From the NCBI RefSeq assembly GCF_023525255.1, contig NZ_CP073355.1, positions 1,984,001 through 2,048,000 of the forward strand: a DNA stretch of 64,000 nt, in the 5' to 3' direction. Of this stretch, positions 45,130 to 55,790 are shown one piece after another. Source of the DNA: Thermospira aquatica (GTDB lineage Bacteria; Spirochaetota; Brevinematia; Brevinematales; Thermospiraceae). The translations under genes and the position numbers were made by a program. The notes under the pieces are model-generated. The model saw only the letters and a program-made list of their open reading frames with translations, was not told the origin of the DNA and did no database searches. Each line of letters begins with the position of its first letter. Positions within the stretch are counted from its first letter, which is position 1.

Positions 45130-45825
45130 TTACCTGTTCAAAAGAATATATTCCCAATTTTCTATATCTACAATAATAGCTTGAAATCTTCCTCGTGTAC
45201 AGGTACCACTATTCAGGTAGTATTTTTTCTTTCCACGGTGGTAAAAAACAATATCCTCCTGTTGATGGGTATGCCCCATGATGACAGCATCATAATGTCG
45301 ATCAAGAAGCTTCATCGCATAAAAGAGATACTTAAAGTCATTTTGCCTTCTATAATCGAGTGGTTTGGTATCGATACGGCTATAGATATCCAGGTAACGT
45401 TGCCTCACCCATTCATTATAAGAAAGAAGCCTTAAAATCTTCATACCCAGACTTACCAGTGCCCTCATCACGCTGTTCCCATTCAAAAAATCTGCCTGAT
45501 GACCATGGAGGATCAGGATCTTTCTCTCCCCATGATGAATTTCATAAAAATCAAGCCCTGTGTGACTGATGCTATCGTGGTTTCCACGTATAAAAATGAC
45601 AGAATGCCTTTGAAAGAAACGAAAAATACCAGGATACGCTTGTGCGATATCACTTTTTCTATAACGATAAAGCTCAAATACATCGCCGTTTAAGATGATC
45701 TTGTCTGGTTGGTAATGGGTAACAACCTCTTCGAGACGTGCGAGAAAGGCATCTTCTTCCCATCCGAACCATCCCAGCGCGTCCTTCGCATCCAGATGCC
45801 AATCGGAAAGGACCAATATTTTCAT
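45130..45825 (-). CDS. Calcineurin-like metallophosphoesterase (LpxH/YfcE-like)
   Basis: 231 residues with the five metallophosphoesterase motifs: LSDWHLD, NGDVFELYR, RGNHD, LHGHQAD and GHTHQQED. The layout resembles UDP-2,3-diacylglucosamine hydrolases and related phosphoesterases, but the LpxH-specific parts cannot be judged by eye. It lies 17 bp downstream of the DUF362 gene on the same strand. Confidence 0.85.
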   Translation of the reverse strand: MKILVLSDWHLDAKDALGWFGWEEDAFLARLEEVVTHYQPDKIILNGDVFELYRYRKSDIAQAYPGIFRFFQRHSVIFIRGNHDSISHTGLDFYEIHHGERKILILHGHQADFLNGNSVMRALVSLGMKILRLLSYNEWVRQRYLDIYSRIDTKPLDYRRQNDFKYLFYAMKLLDRHYDAVIMGHTHQQEDIVFYHRGKKKYYLNSGTCTRGRFQAIIVDIENWEYILLNR

Positions 45826-45842
45826 TTTCTTAGGGGCGTGGT

Positions 45843-46955
45843 TTATTCTACTCGTAGTAGCTGATACGTACGACTACCCAGGCCAATACTTTCGGCGTAA
45901 GCTAACCCCTCCTGCCAATTGCTGTGAGGATGAATAAGCTGAAATCTGTCTGAAGAGGGATCATAATGTGGATGATGATCAGAGATTTTACTCGGTGCCA
46001 AAACGGGAGCCTGATTTACCAGATCCACACTTGCCTGATCCAGAGCCACAGGATCAAAAGAAGCCAGGATCCCAATATCAGGGACGATAGGAGCATCATG
46101 ACTACTCCAGCAATCACAGTCAGGAGAAATATCCATAAGGAAGTTTATATGAAAATGAGGTTTTCCCTTGACAACGGCAAAAGCGTACTCATCAATTTTT
46201 TTCCAGGCGGTATTCCCTCCCTCGTTCCATACCACTTGCGCGGCATCATAGCGGCATACTGCCACACATTGACCACACCCAACACAGAGATCGTAATTAA
46301 TCCATGCTTTGTGATGTTCATTGACTTTGATAGCGTTATGATTACAGTTGAGTTCACACATTTTGCAGCCAACACATTTTTCTGTTACTACCTTGGGTTT
46401 AGAATTTGAATGCATTTCCAGTTTTCCTGGAACGGCTCCACATCCCATTCCAATGTTTTTTAAAGCTCCCCCAAATCCTGTCATCTCATGACCTTTGAAA
46501 TGATTGATAGAGATAAATATATCAGCATCAGCAATGGCTGTGCCTATCTTGGCTTTTTTGATATGAGTGAGATTGATCTCAATTTCACGGTAGTCTGAAC
46601 CTTTGAGACCGTCTGCGATAATAAGATCGCACCCAACTGTTTCTGGGGTGAAACCATTTTCATGGGCAGCTTGAAGGTGATCAATAGCATTGGAGCGTCT
46701 ACCTTTGTAGAGCGTATTACAATCTGTCAAAAACGGCAATCCCCCTAACCTTTTGATTATTTCAACGATTCTTCGTGTGTAATTTGGTCGTATATAGGCC
46801 ACATTTCCCGGTTCACCAAAATGCACCTTTATAGCAACAAATTTTTTTTCAAAGTTAATGGTTTCAAGTCCCGCTTTTAAAACAAGCTTTTCAAGTTTTT
46901 CAAGAATACTTTTGCCTTTTGAACGGAAATCAGTAAAATATACAGGAGATGCCAT
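45843..46955 (-). CDS. DUF362 protein with two [4Fe-4S] ferredoxin motifs
   Basis: 370 residues. DUF362 domain: AIKVHFGEPGNVAYIRP, FLTDCNTLYKGRRSNA, ADGLKGSDY, ADIFISINHFKGHEMTGFGGALKN and GMGCGA. Two clusters follow: CVGCKMCELNC and CVGCGQCVAVC. Such proteins are common in anaerobes; their electron-transfer role is undefined. The first cluster lacks the usual CP after the fourth Cys. Predicted to be cytoplasmic. Confidence 0.92.
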   Translation of the reverse strand: MASPVYFTDFRSKGKSILEKLEKLVLKAGLETINFEKKFVAIKVHFGEPGNVAYIRPNYTRRIVEIIKRLGGLPFLTDCNTLYKGRRSNAIDHLQAAHENGFTPETVGCDLIIADGLKGSDYREIEINLTHIKKAKIGTAIADADIFISINHFKGHEMTGFGGALKNIGMGCGAVPGKLEMHSNSKPKVVTEKCVGCKMCELNCNHNAIKVNEHHKAWINYDLCVGCGQCVAVCRYDAAQVVWNEGGNTAWKKIDEYAFAVVKGKPHFHINFLMDISPDCDCWSSHDAPIVPDIGILASFDPVALDQASVDLVNQAPVLAPSKISDHHPHYDPSSDRFQLIHPHSNWQEGLAYAESIGLGSRTYQLLRVE

Positions 46956-47105
46956 GGAGTGCTCCTTTTTTGTTTTGTTCTTTTCAAGTATAGTATAGGT
47001 ATTTGCTAAAAAAAATGCAAAAAAAAATTCTTTTTGCGAGTTGATATTTTAAGAAAAAAGAATATTTTCCGAAAATAAAAAAAAGAGACATTAAAGGAGA
47101 CGGAA

Positions 47106-47558
47106 ATGGCTCTCGAAAGAACCTTTGCGATGATTAAACCAGACGCAGTTAAAGCTGGGAACATTGGTCACATCCTTACCATGATCGAAAAAGAAAGATT
47201 TAAGATCATTTATCTCCAGATGTTGAAGCTTACTGAAAAATCTGTCCGTCTCTTCTATGCGGAGCATGTGGAAAAACCTTTTTTCCCCTCGCTTTTAGAA
47301 TTTACCCTTTCAGGGAAGGTTGTTGCCATGGTACTCGAGAAAGAAAACGCTATCGAAGATTTTCGTAAGCTCATGGGAGCTACTGATCCCAAAAAGGCAG
47401 CGAAAGGCACCATACGCCACACCTATGGCACAGAAATGCCTGCAAATGCTATTCACGGATCCGATTCTCGTGAAAGTGCCAAACGCGAGATTACTATTTT
47501 TTTTGGAGAGTTCGCTGCTATTCCATCCAGCGAAAAACGCAATGCCAAGGAATATTAA
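47106..47558 (+). CDS. ndk: Nucleoside diphosphate kinase
   Basis: 150 residues, balances NTP and dNTP pools. ERTFAMIKPDAV at the N-terminus, RPFFP-type loop KPFFPSLLEF, LMGATDPKKAAKGTIRHTYG, and the phosphorylated His in NAIHGSDS. AAAGGAGA precedes ATG 47106. It converges with the DJ-1 gene with a 4-bp overlap. Confidence 0.97.
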   Translation: MALERTFAMIKPDAVKAGNIGHILTMIEKERFKIIYLQMLKLTEKSVRLFYAEHVEKPFFPSLLEFTLSGKVVAMVLEKENAIEDFRKLMGATDPKKAAKGTIRHTYGTEMPANAIHGSDSRESAKREITIFFGEFAAIPSSEKRNAKEY

Positions 47559-48115
47559 TCTTTCCATCCATAAAAAACAACTCGTTCAGCAAGCTGACGG
47601 GCTTCCTCATCTGAAACCCACAAAGAAACAAGTTTTAAAGACGCAAGGAGGGATGTTCCTACTCCCTGCGAGGTGATAATATTCCCATCCACAACGACTG
47701 GTTCGTTTTTGTGTTTTCCTGAAGTTATTGAAGCTACGGTACCAGGATAACAGGTGAAGTTTCTCCCCTCTAAAACCCCTGCTCTATCCAGAAGAAGAGG
47801 AGCCGCACAAACAGCATACACCCACCTGGAAGCAGCTACAAAGCGCCTGATGACTTCCAGAAGATGTTGATTTTGGACAAGCTGGTTTACGCCGGGTCCT
47901 CCAGGCAAAAGAAGCGCATCAAACTCTTCAGTATGGATATCATCCATCCGCATAAATACCCTGTCTGCTTGCACTGTTATCTGATGACTTCCGGTAATTT
48001 CTTTCCCTCCTACTCCATACGTGATTACCTCAACTTGTGCCCGTCTCAAAATATCAATAGGAGTAATCGCTTCTACTTCTTCAAAATTTTGTCCCAGAAT
48101 AAGAGCTACTCTCAT
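47555..48115 (-). CDS. DJ-1/PfpI family protein
   Basis: 186 residues, class I glutamine amidotransferase-like fold: ALILGQNFEEVEAITPIDILRRA with the conserved Glu, LLLPGGPGVNQL, and the nucleophile elbow VYAVCAAPLLL with the reactive Cys; TSQGVGTSL at the end. Closest in pattern to YajL/DJ-1-type proteins implicated in protein deglycation or chaperone activity. AGGAGG precedes the ATG. Confidence 0.92.
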   Translation of the reverse strand: MRVALILGQNFEEVEAITPIDILRRAQVEVITYGVGGKEITGSHQITVQADRVFMRMDDIHTEEFDALLLPGGPGVNQLVQNQHLLEVIRRFVAASRWVYAVCAAPLLLDRAGVLEGRNFTCYPGTVASITSGKHKNEPVVVDGNIITSQGVGTSLLASLKLVSLWVSDEEARQLAERVVFYGWKD

Positions 48116-48138
48116 AGAGACCTCCTTTTGCTATGATC

Positions 48139-48597
48139 TTATGCCAAATCTCTTAAGGTAAAGTGCATGGGTACTGTTGAAACCTCGGGAAGAGACGGTT
48201 TTTCTGGGTTCCATACCAGCTTGATATTTTCCGCCTGATACTCCTCTGTATCCCGGATTACAAAAATTACCGTCAAAGGATCCCGCTGAGTCACGAGGAG
48301 GTAAGATTTTGGATACATGCGATGAATTTGCATCATCACAACCTGAAAAAATTTTTCATTGACAAGAATAGCGTAATCTGAATCCCTGTCAGTAAACGGA
48401 AAAGGAAGATTGTGGGTTTTGATGATGTCATCAATGAAGGCTCGAAGCTCAATATAGCTTGCTTTCTCTTCAGACTCGGGATAGTAGAAACGTGTCCGAA
48501 TACGTCCAAATTTTTTGTATTCTGACTTTACATAGTTAAGTGCCTCTTTTAGAAGCAGTTTTCCTGCTTTCGAGAGATGAAGTTCTTCTAGGGTCAT
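48139..48597 (-). CDS. Protein of unknown function (152 residues)
   Basis: Cytoplasmic in appearance, mixed alpha/beta (KLLLKEALNYVKSEYKKFGR at the N-terminus, YLLVTQRDPLTVIFVIRD later). I recognise no family. It starts 17 bp after the leuS stop with a GGAGG-containing leader (gaccaggagggccat in minus reading), so it is probably co-transcribed with leuS. Confidence 0.75.
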   Translation of the reverse strand: MTLEELHLSKAGKLLLKEALNYVKSEYKKFGRIRTRFYYPESEEKASYIELRAFIDDIIKTHNLPFPFTDRDSDYAILVNEKFFQVVMMQIHRMYPKSYLLVTQRDPLTVIFVIRDTEEYQAENIKLVWNPEKPSLPEVSTVPMHFTLRDLA

Positions 48598-48614
48598 ATG
48601 GCCCTCCTGGTCTT

Positions 48615-51035
48615 TTATTTTACCACAATGTTGACCAGTTTATCAGGTACAACAATCACTTTCACTATCGTTTTACCGTCCAACCATGTTTTGAGCTTTT
48701 CGCTTTCCAGAGCCTTTTTCTGGAGATCCTCCTGGGAGAGCCCACGAACTACCTGTATGTTATCACGTACCTTGCCATTGACCTGCAAAACAACGGTTAC
48801 AGTATCTTCCACCAGGAAGGCAGGATCGTAAGTTGGCCATTTTTCAAAAAGTATTGAGGGTTTGTGTCCCATCTTTTCCCACAGCTCTTCTGTGATGAAG
48901 GGGGCAAATGGATGAAGCAGTTTGACGAAATCCTCTGCTATATCACGGGGAAGTTCTTCTTCTTTACTCAGGGCATTGATAAATACCATGAGTTGACTGA
49001 TAGCCGTGTTAAACTCAAGGTTTTCTATCCTTTCAGATATGAACTGAATACTCTTATGTCGTAGTCGGTTCAGTTCCTCCGACGGTTCCTTTTCTCCTAT
49101 TGGTTTTTCATCAAAGGTTTTCCATACCTTGTCAAGGAATCGCTTGATTCCCATAATCCCTTTGGTATTCCATGGTTTGTCTGCGGCCAAAGGACCCATG
49201 AACATCTCATACATTCTGAGAGTGTCTGCCCCGTATTCGGCTATTACGTCATCAGGGTTGATCACATTTCCTCGGGATTTAGACATCTTTTCTCCATTTT
49301 CTCCCAGGATCATACCCTGGTTTCGCAGGGCCATAAAGGGCTCAGGATAATCAACTACCCCAATGTCGTAGAGAAATTTATGCCAGAAACGGGCATACAA
49401 GAGATGAAGCACCGCATGTTCTGCTCCACCTACATACAGATCTACAGGTCCCCAGTATTTAATTTTCTCAGGATCGGCTAAGGCTTTGTCATTTTTAGGA
49501 TCGATATAGCGCAAATAGTACCAACAGCTTCCTGCCCATTGGGGCATGGTGTTTGTTTCCCGTTTGGCCGGGCCTCCACATTTTGGACAGGTTGTGTTTA
49601 CCCAATCTGTTATCGCTGCCAGGGGAGATTCTCCGGTTCCTGTTGGTTTGTAGCTCTTGACATTGGGAAGGGTAAGAGGGAGATCCTTTTCATCCAGAGG
49701 TACGATGCCGCACTTTTCGCAGTGTACGACAGGAATAGGTTCTCCCCAGTAGCGCTGACGAGAAAAAATCCAATCCCGAAGTTTATAATTCACCGTACGG
49801 CGTCCAATACCTTTTTCTTCGAGGTACTGGATGATTTTTTCTTTCATTTCCCTGGTGGGAAGTCCACTAAAGGGACCAGAATTCACGGAGATACCATCTT
49901 CTTCTTCGGCTTCGTTCAGTTCATACAGAGAACCATCCCGACTTACCACCTGGATAATCGGCAGATTGAATTTTTTAGCAAACTCAAAGTCTCGGCTATC
50001 ATGAGCAGGGACCGCCATGATAGCTCCTGTTCCGTATCCCATCAACACATAGTCTGAGATCCAGATAGGGATCTTGTTTCCATTCAAGGGGTTAATTGCA
50101 TATGCTCCTGTAAACACCCCTGTTTTTTCCTTGTTGAGATCGGTACGCTGAAGATCTGTTTTGCGGTTAGCCTCTGCCTGATAGGCTTTTACAGATTCAC
50201 GCTGATCGGGAGTGGTAATCTTTTCGACGAGAGGGTGTTCAGGAGCAAGTACCATGTAGGTAGCCCCAAAAAGGGTATCAGGTCTGGTTGTAAAAACCGT
50301 AATAACTTCCTCTCTTCCATCGACAGGAAAATGAACCTCAGCACCTTCAGAACGACCGATCCAGTTTCTTTGCATGAGTTTGATGGACTCGCTCCAGTCC
50401 AAAAGATCGAGGTCTTTTAGAAGTCTCTCTGCATACGCTGTGATCTTCAACACCCATTGACGGATACGTTTGCGTTCTATAGGAGTACCACAGCGATCAC
50501 ATTTTCCATCCTGAACTTCTTCGTTTGCAAGTCCTGTTCCACAGCTTGGACACCAGTTGATGGGCATTTCTGCTTCATACGCCAAACCTTTCTTAAAAAG
50601 CTGGAGGAAAATCCATTGTGTCCATTTGTAGTAATCTGGATCACAGGTACTGATTTCTCTGTCCCAGTCATAGCAGAACCCAATAGATTTGATTTGTTCA
50701 CGGAAACGGTCAATATTTTTGTAGGTTGTTTCTGCTGGATGGGTTCCTGTTTGGATAGCATAATTCTCTGCAGGTAGCCCAAAAGCGTCAAAACCCATGG
50801 GATGAAGGACGTTGTAACCATTCATCCGTTTGTAACGTGTGTAGATATCGGTAGCCGTATATCCTTCAGGATGTCCTACATGAAGCCCGGAACCCGAGGG
50901 ATAAGGAAACATATCAAGCACATAGAGGCGCTTCTCATCGGGATAGGAGGGATCTTCCGTTACCTTAAAGGTTTTGTGTTCATCCCAATACGTTTTCCAT
51001 TTCTTTTCAATTGAGGTAAAATCATAAAATGCCAT
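48615..51035 (-). CDS. leuS: Leucyl-tRNA synthetase
   Basis: 806 residues, class I synthetase of bacterial type. HIGH motif as HVGH in [20 protein letters not shown], LeuRS editing domain with [20 protein letters not shown] and [20 protein letters not shown], Zn-type pairs CPSCG and CDRCG, KMSKS as [11 protein letters not shown], and a C-terminal domain ending [19 protein letters not shown] precedes ATG 51035. Confidence 0.98.
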   Translation of the reverse strand: MAFYDFTSIEKKWKTYWDEHKTFKVTEDPSYPDEKRLYVLDMFPYPSGSGLHVGHPEGYTATDIYTRYKRMNGYNVLHPMGFDAFGLPAENYAIQTGTHPAETTYKNIDRFREQIKSIGFCYDWDREISTCDPDYYKWTQWIFLQLFKKGLAYEAEMPINWCPSCGTGLANEEVQDGKCDRCGTPIERKRIRQWVLKITAYAERLLKDLDLLDWSESIKLMQRNWIGRSEGAEVHFPVDGREEVITVFTTRPDTLFGATYMVLAPEHPLVEKITTPDQRESVKAYQAEANRKTDLQRTDLNKEKTGVFTGAYAINPLNGNKIPIWISDYVLMGYGTGAIMAVPAHDSRDFEFAKKFNLPIIQVVSRDGSLYELNEAEEEDGISVNSGPFSGLPTREMKEKIIQYLEEKGIGRRTVNYKLRDWIFSRQRYWGEPIPVVHCEKCGIVPLDEKDLPLTLPNVKSYKPTGTGESPLAAITDWVNTTCPKCGGPAKRETNTMPQWAGSCWYYLRYIDPKNDKALADPEKIKYWGPVDLYVGGAEHAVLHLLYARFWHKFLYDIGVVDYPEPFMALRNQGMILGENGEKMSKSRGNVINPDDVIAEYGADTLRMYEMFMGPLAADKPWNTKGIMGIKRFLDKVWKTFDEKPIGEKEPSEELNRLRHKSIQFISERIENLEFNTAISQLMVFINALSKEEELPRDIAEDFVKLLHPFAPFITEELWEKMGHKPSILFEKWPTYDPAFLVEDTVTVVLQVNGKVRDNIQVVRGLSQEDLQKKALESEKLKTWLDGKTIVKVIVVPDKLVNIVVK

Positions 51036-51048
51036 GACTTCATTCCTC

Positions 51049-53007
51049 CTATGCTATATCATCCACATTGGTAACAAAATTAACATTTTTGAGGATAAAT
51101 TCTTTTCGTTCTCCTCCAACATTTTCTCCCATCAGAACCCGCACCATGTTATTCGCCTCTTCAAAGTCGGTAATACTCACACGGAGAAGTTTGCGGGTTT
51201 CTGGATTCATTGTGGTTTCCCAGAGTTGTTCAGGATTCATCTCTCCAAGACCCTTGTATCGCTGAATGTCGTACTTGCTGTTTTTAAAAACCTTTTCAAT
51301 AAGTTCATCTTTTTCCTGATCACTGTACGCATACTCTATCCTTTTTCCTGCGGTGATCTTGTAGAGAGGGGGTTGGGCAATATACACATGACCTTCTTCG
51401 ATCAAAGGACGCATAAACCTATAGAAAAAGGTAAGAAGCAGGGTGCGGATATGGGAACCATCCACATCGGCATCTGTCATGATGATAATTTTATTGTAGT
51501 TCAGCTTTTCAATATCAAAATAGCTATAATACCCTGTACCAATAACTGCAATCATCGTTTTGATCTCTTCGTTTGCTAAAATGGTATTGAGGTTTTGACG
51601 CTCAATCTTTTTTTCAACGTTCAGGATTTTTCCTCGCAGGGGAAGGATAGCCTGAAATTCCCGGTTTCTTCCTTGTTTTGCTGAACCACCAGCAGAATCT
51701 CCCTCAACAATAAAAAGTTCACGGATCTCTTTTTTGCGAGAAGTACAATCAGCAAGTTTACCGGCGACAATAGTGGCTGTTTCCCGTTTACTTCGACCGA
51801 CGTTGTTTCGCACACCCTGTCTGGCTTTTTCTGCCTCTTCCAGAGCGCGTTGTTCAAGAAGACTTTTTTGTATAATCTTCTCTGCGAGATCGATATTCTT
51901 TTCAAAGAAGACAAAGAGAGCTCCTTCGACTATATCCCTGATAGCAGTTCTCGCTGCAATTGGCTCGGTGAGTTTGTCCTTGGTTTGTCCTTTAAACTCT
52001 GCGTTAGGAATGAGGGTATTGATCACACAGGTAAAACCAAAGGAGAGTGTCTTTTTATCGATTTTTTCGTCTTTTCGTCCCAGATTCAATCGTTCGGCAA
52101 AGTCCTGCATGATTTTTTCATACGCCATCCAGAAGGCATCCACATGAATACCATGGGATTTGGTGTGAATGGAGTTGGTATAACTGTAGATCTCGGGATC
52201 ATCACCTGTATTGCGATAGAGAAAAGCAATTTGAACCTTGAGTGTTCCGCCTTCAATCTCCTTTTCTCCCTGAATGACAATCGGTTCCGGAAAGAGAAGC
52301 TCTTCTCCTCTGTTGAGTTCATCTCTGAGAAAATCAACAATCCCGTTGGGGAAACAAAAAACCTCCCGCGTTGGTTCTCCCGAAACGGTATGATCCTCAA
52401 AAACAACCTCCAGACCAGGATTAAGAAAGGCTACTTCTCGAAGCCTGGCTCGAAGAATAGCCTGGCTAAAACTATGAACTTGAAAAATCGTATCATCAGG
52501 CTGAAAACGGATGGTCGTTCCCGTAGCCGGGTCGTCACCTATGATCTTGAGAGGTTCTTTTTTTATACCCTTTTCATAACGGATGAAATACTTTTTGCCG
52601 TTTCTTTTGACCTCAATCTCAAGAAAGGTGGAAAGAGCATTGACAGCGGTAAGTCCTACGCCATGGAGTCCTCCCGATACCCCATACACCTGGCGGTTAA
52701 ACTTACCACCGGAATGAAGCTCAGTCAGAATAAGCTCAATAGCCGGTATTTTCTTTTGGGGATGAGGATCAACAGGGATACCCCGACCATCATCGATAAT
52801 TTCCACAATATTGGTTTGCAAAAGGCGAACGACGATGTGTTTTGCATACCCTGCAAGATGCTCGTCCACAGAATTGTCAATGACTTCAAAGGCAAGGTGA
52901 TGATACCCATCTATCTCTCTGTCACCAATATACATATCAGGACGTGTGCGAATATTTTCCGGAAACTGCAAAACACTGATTGATGCCGAGGTATATTCTT
53001 TGGACAT
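51049..53007 (-). CDS. gyrB: DNA gyrase (or topoisomerase IV) subunit B
   Basis: About 652 residues from ATG 53007 with AGGAGG upstream. GHKL ATPase: [59 protein letters not shown] and [25 protein letters not shown]-terminus: [21 protein letters not shown]. Length and the GGSAKQGR motif suit GyrB, but ParE cannot be excluded without a second paralogue to compare. Followed after 13 bp by leuS. Confidence 0.93.
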   Translation of the reverse strand: MSKEYTSASISVLQFPENIRTRPDMYIGDREIDGYHHLAFEVIDNSVDEHLAGYAKHIVVRLLQTNIVEIIDDGRGIPVDPHPQKKIPAIELILTELHSGGKFNRQVYGVSGGLHGVGLTAVNALSTFLEIEVKRNGKKYFIRYEKGIKKEPLKIIGDDPATGTTIRFQPDDTIFQVHSFSQAILRARLREVAFLNPGLEVVFEDHTVSGEPTREVFCFPNGIVDFLRDELNRGEELLFPEPIVIQGEKEIEGGTLKVQIAFLYRNTGDDPEIYSYTNSIHTKSHGIHVDAFWMAYEKIMQDFAERLNLGRKDEKIDKKTLSFGFTCVINTLIPNAEFKGQTKDKLTEPIAARTAIRDIVEGALFVFFEKNIDLAEKIIQKSLLEQRALEEAEKARQGVRNNVGRSKRETATIVAGKLADCTSRKKEIRELFIVEGDSAGGSAKQGRNREFQAILPLRGKILNVEKKIERQNLNTILANEEIKTMIAVIGTGYYSYFDIEKLNYNKIIIMTDADVDGSHIRTLLLTFFYRFMRPLIEEGHVYIAQPPLYKITAGKRIEYAYSDQEKDELIEKVFKNSKYDIQRYKGLGEMNPEQLWETTMNPETRKLLRVSITDFEEANNMVRVLMGENVGGERKEFILKNVNFVTNVDDIA

Positions 53008-53046
53008 GTTTCCTCCTGTTGGCGAAACCTTCTCTATGTATCGTAT

Positions 53047-53075
53047 ATTATACAAGAAAAGAAAAAAAAATACAA
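53047..53075 (-). promoter_or_regulatory. Sigma-70 promoter of gyrB
   Basis: Minus strand TTGTAT (53075-53070), 17-bp spacer, TATAAT (53052-53047). The -35 box touches the 5-bp target duplication of family 1 copy 4. Confidence 0.8.
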
Positions 53076-53161
53076 CTGGACGAATTGCTTCATAATAAAA
53101 GTACTCGAAAAGGGAACGTTGCTTCAAAATAAAAAAGTACTTTAAATTTGTGTAAAATAAT

Positions 53162-53178
53162 CCAGTTCAAAGAACTGG
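53162..53178. repeat. Hairpin CCAGTTC/GAACTGG upstream of transposase
   Basis: 7-bp perfect inverted repeat with a 3-base loop. In copies 1-3 the two arms (CCAGTTC and GAATTGG) lie on either side of the 23-bp array. Confidence 0.85.
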
Positions 53179-53199
53179 AGGTAAAAGGTGGAGTTAGCG

Positions 53200-54414
53200 A
53201 TGTTTGAAAGGAGACCTATTTACAGGGAAACGGCGAAAGAGTATCAAAAAGCCAGCAAAAAGGAAAAAATGGAGATACTGGATTATTTTGTGAGGATAAC
53301 AGGTTTAAAAAACCGAAACTATGCCGCCAGGCTCTTGAGGCAGCACGGAAAAACCATCTATGTAGGCAAAAAAAATTACCTTAAAGCCGACATAGCCAAG
53401 AAGGGCAAAAGACCTGGCAGAAAGAAAAAATTCGGCGAAGAGGAACTAAAACTTCTAAAAAAGGTCTGGGAAATTGAAAACTACATGTGTGGCAAACGTT
53501 TAAAGCCAATTTTAAATGAAGTTTTAGATAATCTCTTAGCAAACGGACATCTCCACGGTTCTCCACAGGCTATAGAAAACTTGCGACATATAAGTGCTTC
53601 AAGTATTGACCGACTTTTGAAACATGAGCGTAAAAGCTTGAGATAAAAGGACGAAAAGGTACAAAGCCTGGAACGTTGTTAAAGCAACAAATAGCTATAC
53701 GCACGTGGGCAGAGTGGGATGAAAATTGCCCTGGTTTTATGGAGATTGATCTGGTTGCCCATGAGGAAGAAATAGCGGGAGATTTTGCTCAAACATTAAA
53801 TATGGTGGATGTTTGGAGCGGTTGGACAGAGCTTGTGGCAATCAAAAACAAGGCTTCAAAATGGGTAAGAGAAGCCATAGAAAAGTCCAAAGAAGACTTT
53901 TGAGTTACGGGGAATTGATTCTGATACCGGTGCTGAATTTATTAATCATCCTCTGCGTGATTGGTGTGAGAAGCACCAGATAAAATTTACAAGGGGGCGA
54001 AGCTCCCGTTCCAATGATAACTGCTACGTTGAGCAGAAAAACTATTCCATAGTCCGCCAGAATGTTGGGTACTTTCGCTACGATACCGAGGAAGAAGTCT
54101 ACTACTTGAACCGACTCTATGCGTATCTCAGGCTTTATGCCAACTTTTTCAACCCTATGAAAATGACAGAGAAAAAGAGAATCGGAAGCAAGGTGCAAAA
54201 GAAGCATGATGATATTAAAACTCCCTACCAGCGGCTTTTAGAAAGCTCTTATGTAAGTGAGGCACAAAAGGAACGCCTAACAAGGCTTTATAAGGCTCTC
54301 GATTTGTTTCACCTAAGACAAAAAATTACAGCTTGCCAGAGAAAACTTTACAGCCTTCAAAAGAAAAAGAATGTAAAAAACAAAAATTTGGAGGAAACTG
54401 TATGGAATTTTTGA
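53200..54414 (+). pseudogene. Family 1 transposase, multiple frameshifts
   Basis: The N-terminus is intact from ATG 53200 (MFERRPIYRETAKEYQKASKK, without the 24-bp insertion). Then: a 1-bp loss in an A run at about 53633 (KHERKKLEI to KHERKSLR*), indels near 53765-53780 (EGGNSRGDF region), and loss of bases at 53884-53903 (EKVQRRLPFDLR region). The C-terminal part continues to WNF and TGA at 54414. Confidence 0.92.
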
Positions 54415-54512
54415 GTACTTTTTTTTATGAGGCAATGATTCGAATTTCGAGTACTTTTTTATTTGACGCAACGGGCTGGAAGCAAGGTTTAAAAAAACTC
54501 TCCCCATAAAAA

Positions 54513-54541
54513 TTGCCTTTTTTATATTTTTTTGGTATACT
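54513..54541 (+). promoter_or_regulatory. Sigma-70 promoter of folE2, leaderless
   Basis: TTGCCT (54513-54518), 17-bp spacer, TATACT (54536-54541). Only 7 bases separate the -10 box from ATG 54549, so transcription should start at or next to the start codon. Confidence 0.7.
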
Positions 54542-54548
54542 ATATTTC

Positions 54549-55328
54549 ATGAAAGACGTACAAAATGAGAGAGATGAGAGGAATATTCCAATCAACAAGG
54601 TAGGTATACGAGGTCTTCGTATTCCTATCGTAGTAAGAGATCAAAGTCAACAAAGACAGGCAACAATTGCTGATGTGAATATGTATGTCAATCTTCCCCA
54701 TCATTATCGGGGAACCCATATGAGTCGGTTTGGGGAGATTCTCCATCGGTATGCCCATGATCTTTCTCTGGAACATCTTGAGTCCATCCTCACGGAGATG
54801 AAACAGCGTTTTGAGTGTGAAGAGGCTCATATTGAGATCTCTTTTCCCTACTTTATCATGAAATCCGCTCCTGTTTCTGGTATGCAAAGTTATATGGAAT
54901 ATCGTTGTTCTGTGCAAGCGAGTCTGGGAGAAAACCTCTCGTTGACGATGGGTGTAGAGGTTCCTATCCATAGCCTTTGTCCATGTTCGAAAGAGATTAG
55001 TAGCTATGGAGCGCACAACCAGCGTGGTATTGTGAGAATTCAAGCACAAACGAAAGGGTTTGTGTGGTTTGAGGAGCTTATATCCCTTGCAGAAAAACAA
55101 GCCTCTGCTCCTTTGTTTACTATCCTTAAACGAAGTGATGAGAAATATATTACTGAGAAAGCTTACACTAACGCTAAATTTGTGGAAGACACGGCGAGGG
55201 ATATTGCCCTGGCATTGAACCGGGATGAGAGGATTCTCTGGTATCATATCGAGGTTGAAAACGAAGAGTCCATCCATAATCACAATGCGTATGCTTGTAT
55301 TATGAGGAACAAGACGGATGAAGATTGA
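54549..55328 (+). CDS. folE2: GTP cyclohydrolase I type IB (FolE2)
   Basis: About 259 residues. Converts GTP to dihydroneopterin triphosphate for folate or queuosine synthesis. FolE2 (COG1469) features: VGIRGLRIPIVVRD, LPHHYRGTHMSRF, and the metal-binding Cys in HSLCPCSKEIS followed by GAHNQRG. This variant can use metals other than zinc, which suits low-zinc conditions. ATG 54549 is chosen because a promoter overlaps the upstream extension. Overlaps yaaR by 11 bp. Confidence 0.93.
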   Translation: MKDVQNERDERNIPINKVGIRGLRIPIVVRDQSQQRQATIADVNMYVNLPHHYRGTHMSRFGEILHRYAHDLSLEHLESILTEMKQRFECEEAHIEISFPYFIMKSAPVSGMQSYMEYRCSVQASLGENLSLTMGVEVPIHSLCPCSKEISSYGAHNQRGIVRIQAQTKGFVWFEELISLAEKQASAPLFTILKRSDEKYITEKAYTNAKFVEDTARDIALALNRDERILWYHIEVENEESIHNHNAYACIMRNKTDED

Positions 55329-55782
55329 GAATTTTTCCCCCTTTATGAATCCTAAAAAAACTGAGCGCAAAAAAACGGACAAAGGTCTAACCCTCAACTT
55401 TAAGGCAATGATGGAGAGTTCGGATCTCGAGGTTTTTTTTAGTCAGATAGGAGAAGATCTGTCCGAAAGCGATCTTCGGGAACTTGGAAACATGATTGAT
55501 CTTTTAGGAGAACAACTCTCCCAGAATCCTGATATAGAACATTTTAACCGCTATAGAAGTTGTGTAAAAGCCTTGGTACGTTATGCTATGAAAAATATGG
55601 AGGTAAAAACGATCACAAGTCGTTCGGGATTTGCCAAGGTAAACACCTATGTTATTGTACAATCAATCGACGAGAAACTCCAACAAATGGCACATCTCAT
55701 CCTCTCAAATGAGAGAAACCGTGTTTCCTATTTTCAGCTTGTCCAGCAAATTAAGGGACTGCTCGTGGATTTGATTTCTTGA
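55318..55782 (+). CDS. YaaR family protein (DUF327)
   Basis: 154 residues, helical. The DUF327 pattern is visible: FFSQIGEDLSESDLRELGNMID, LSQNPDIEHFNRYRSCVKALVRYAMKN, and KVNTYVIVQSIDEKLQQMAHLIL. These proteins occur in Firmicutes and spirochaetes, often near flagellar or DNA-replication genes; their role is unknown. ATG 55318 lies inside folE2 and the stop lies near the tsaE start, so the three genes are coupled. Confidence 0.85.
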   Translation: MKIENFSPFMNPKKTERKKTDKGLTLNFKAMMESSDLEVFFSQIGEDLSESDLRELGNMIDLLGEQLSQNPDIEHFNRYRSCVKALVRYAMKNMEVKTITSRSGFAKVNTYVIVQSIDEKLQQMAHLILSNERNRVSYFQLVQQIKGLLVDLIS

Positions 55783-55790
55783 GGATTACC

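Larger units (their letters stand above)
53081..54475 (+). mobile_element. Family 1 insertion sequence, copy 4 (no array)
   Basis: 1395 bp with a perfect 5-bp target duplication ctgga (53076-53080 and 54476-54480). Same ends and iterons as the other copies. It lacks the 23-bp array; instead it has an intact hairpin CCAGTTC-aaa-GAACTGG (53162-53178) followed by GGAGG. This is probably the ancestral form. It lies between divergent gyrB and folE2. Confidence 0.96.

Noticed and set aside
51850-52983. A 377-codon plus-strand frame antisense to gyrB
   Set aside because: Shadow frame over the conserved gyrB sequence, with no ribosome binding site and no domain.
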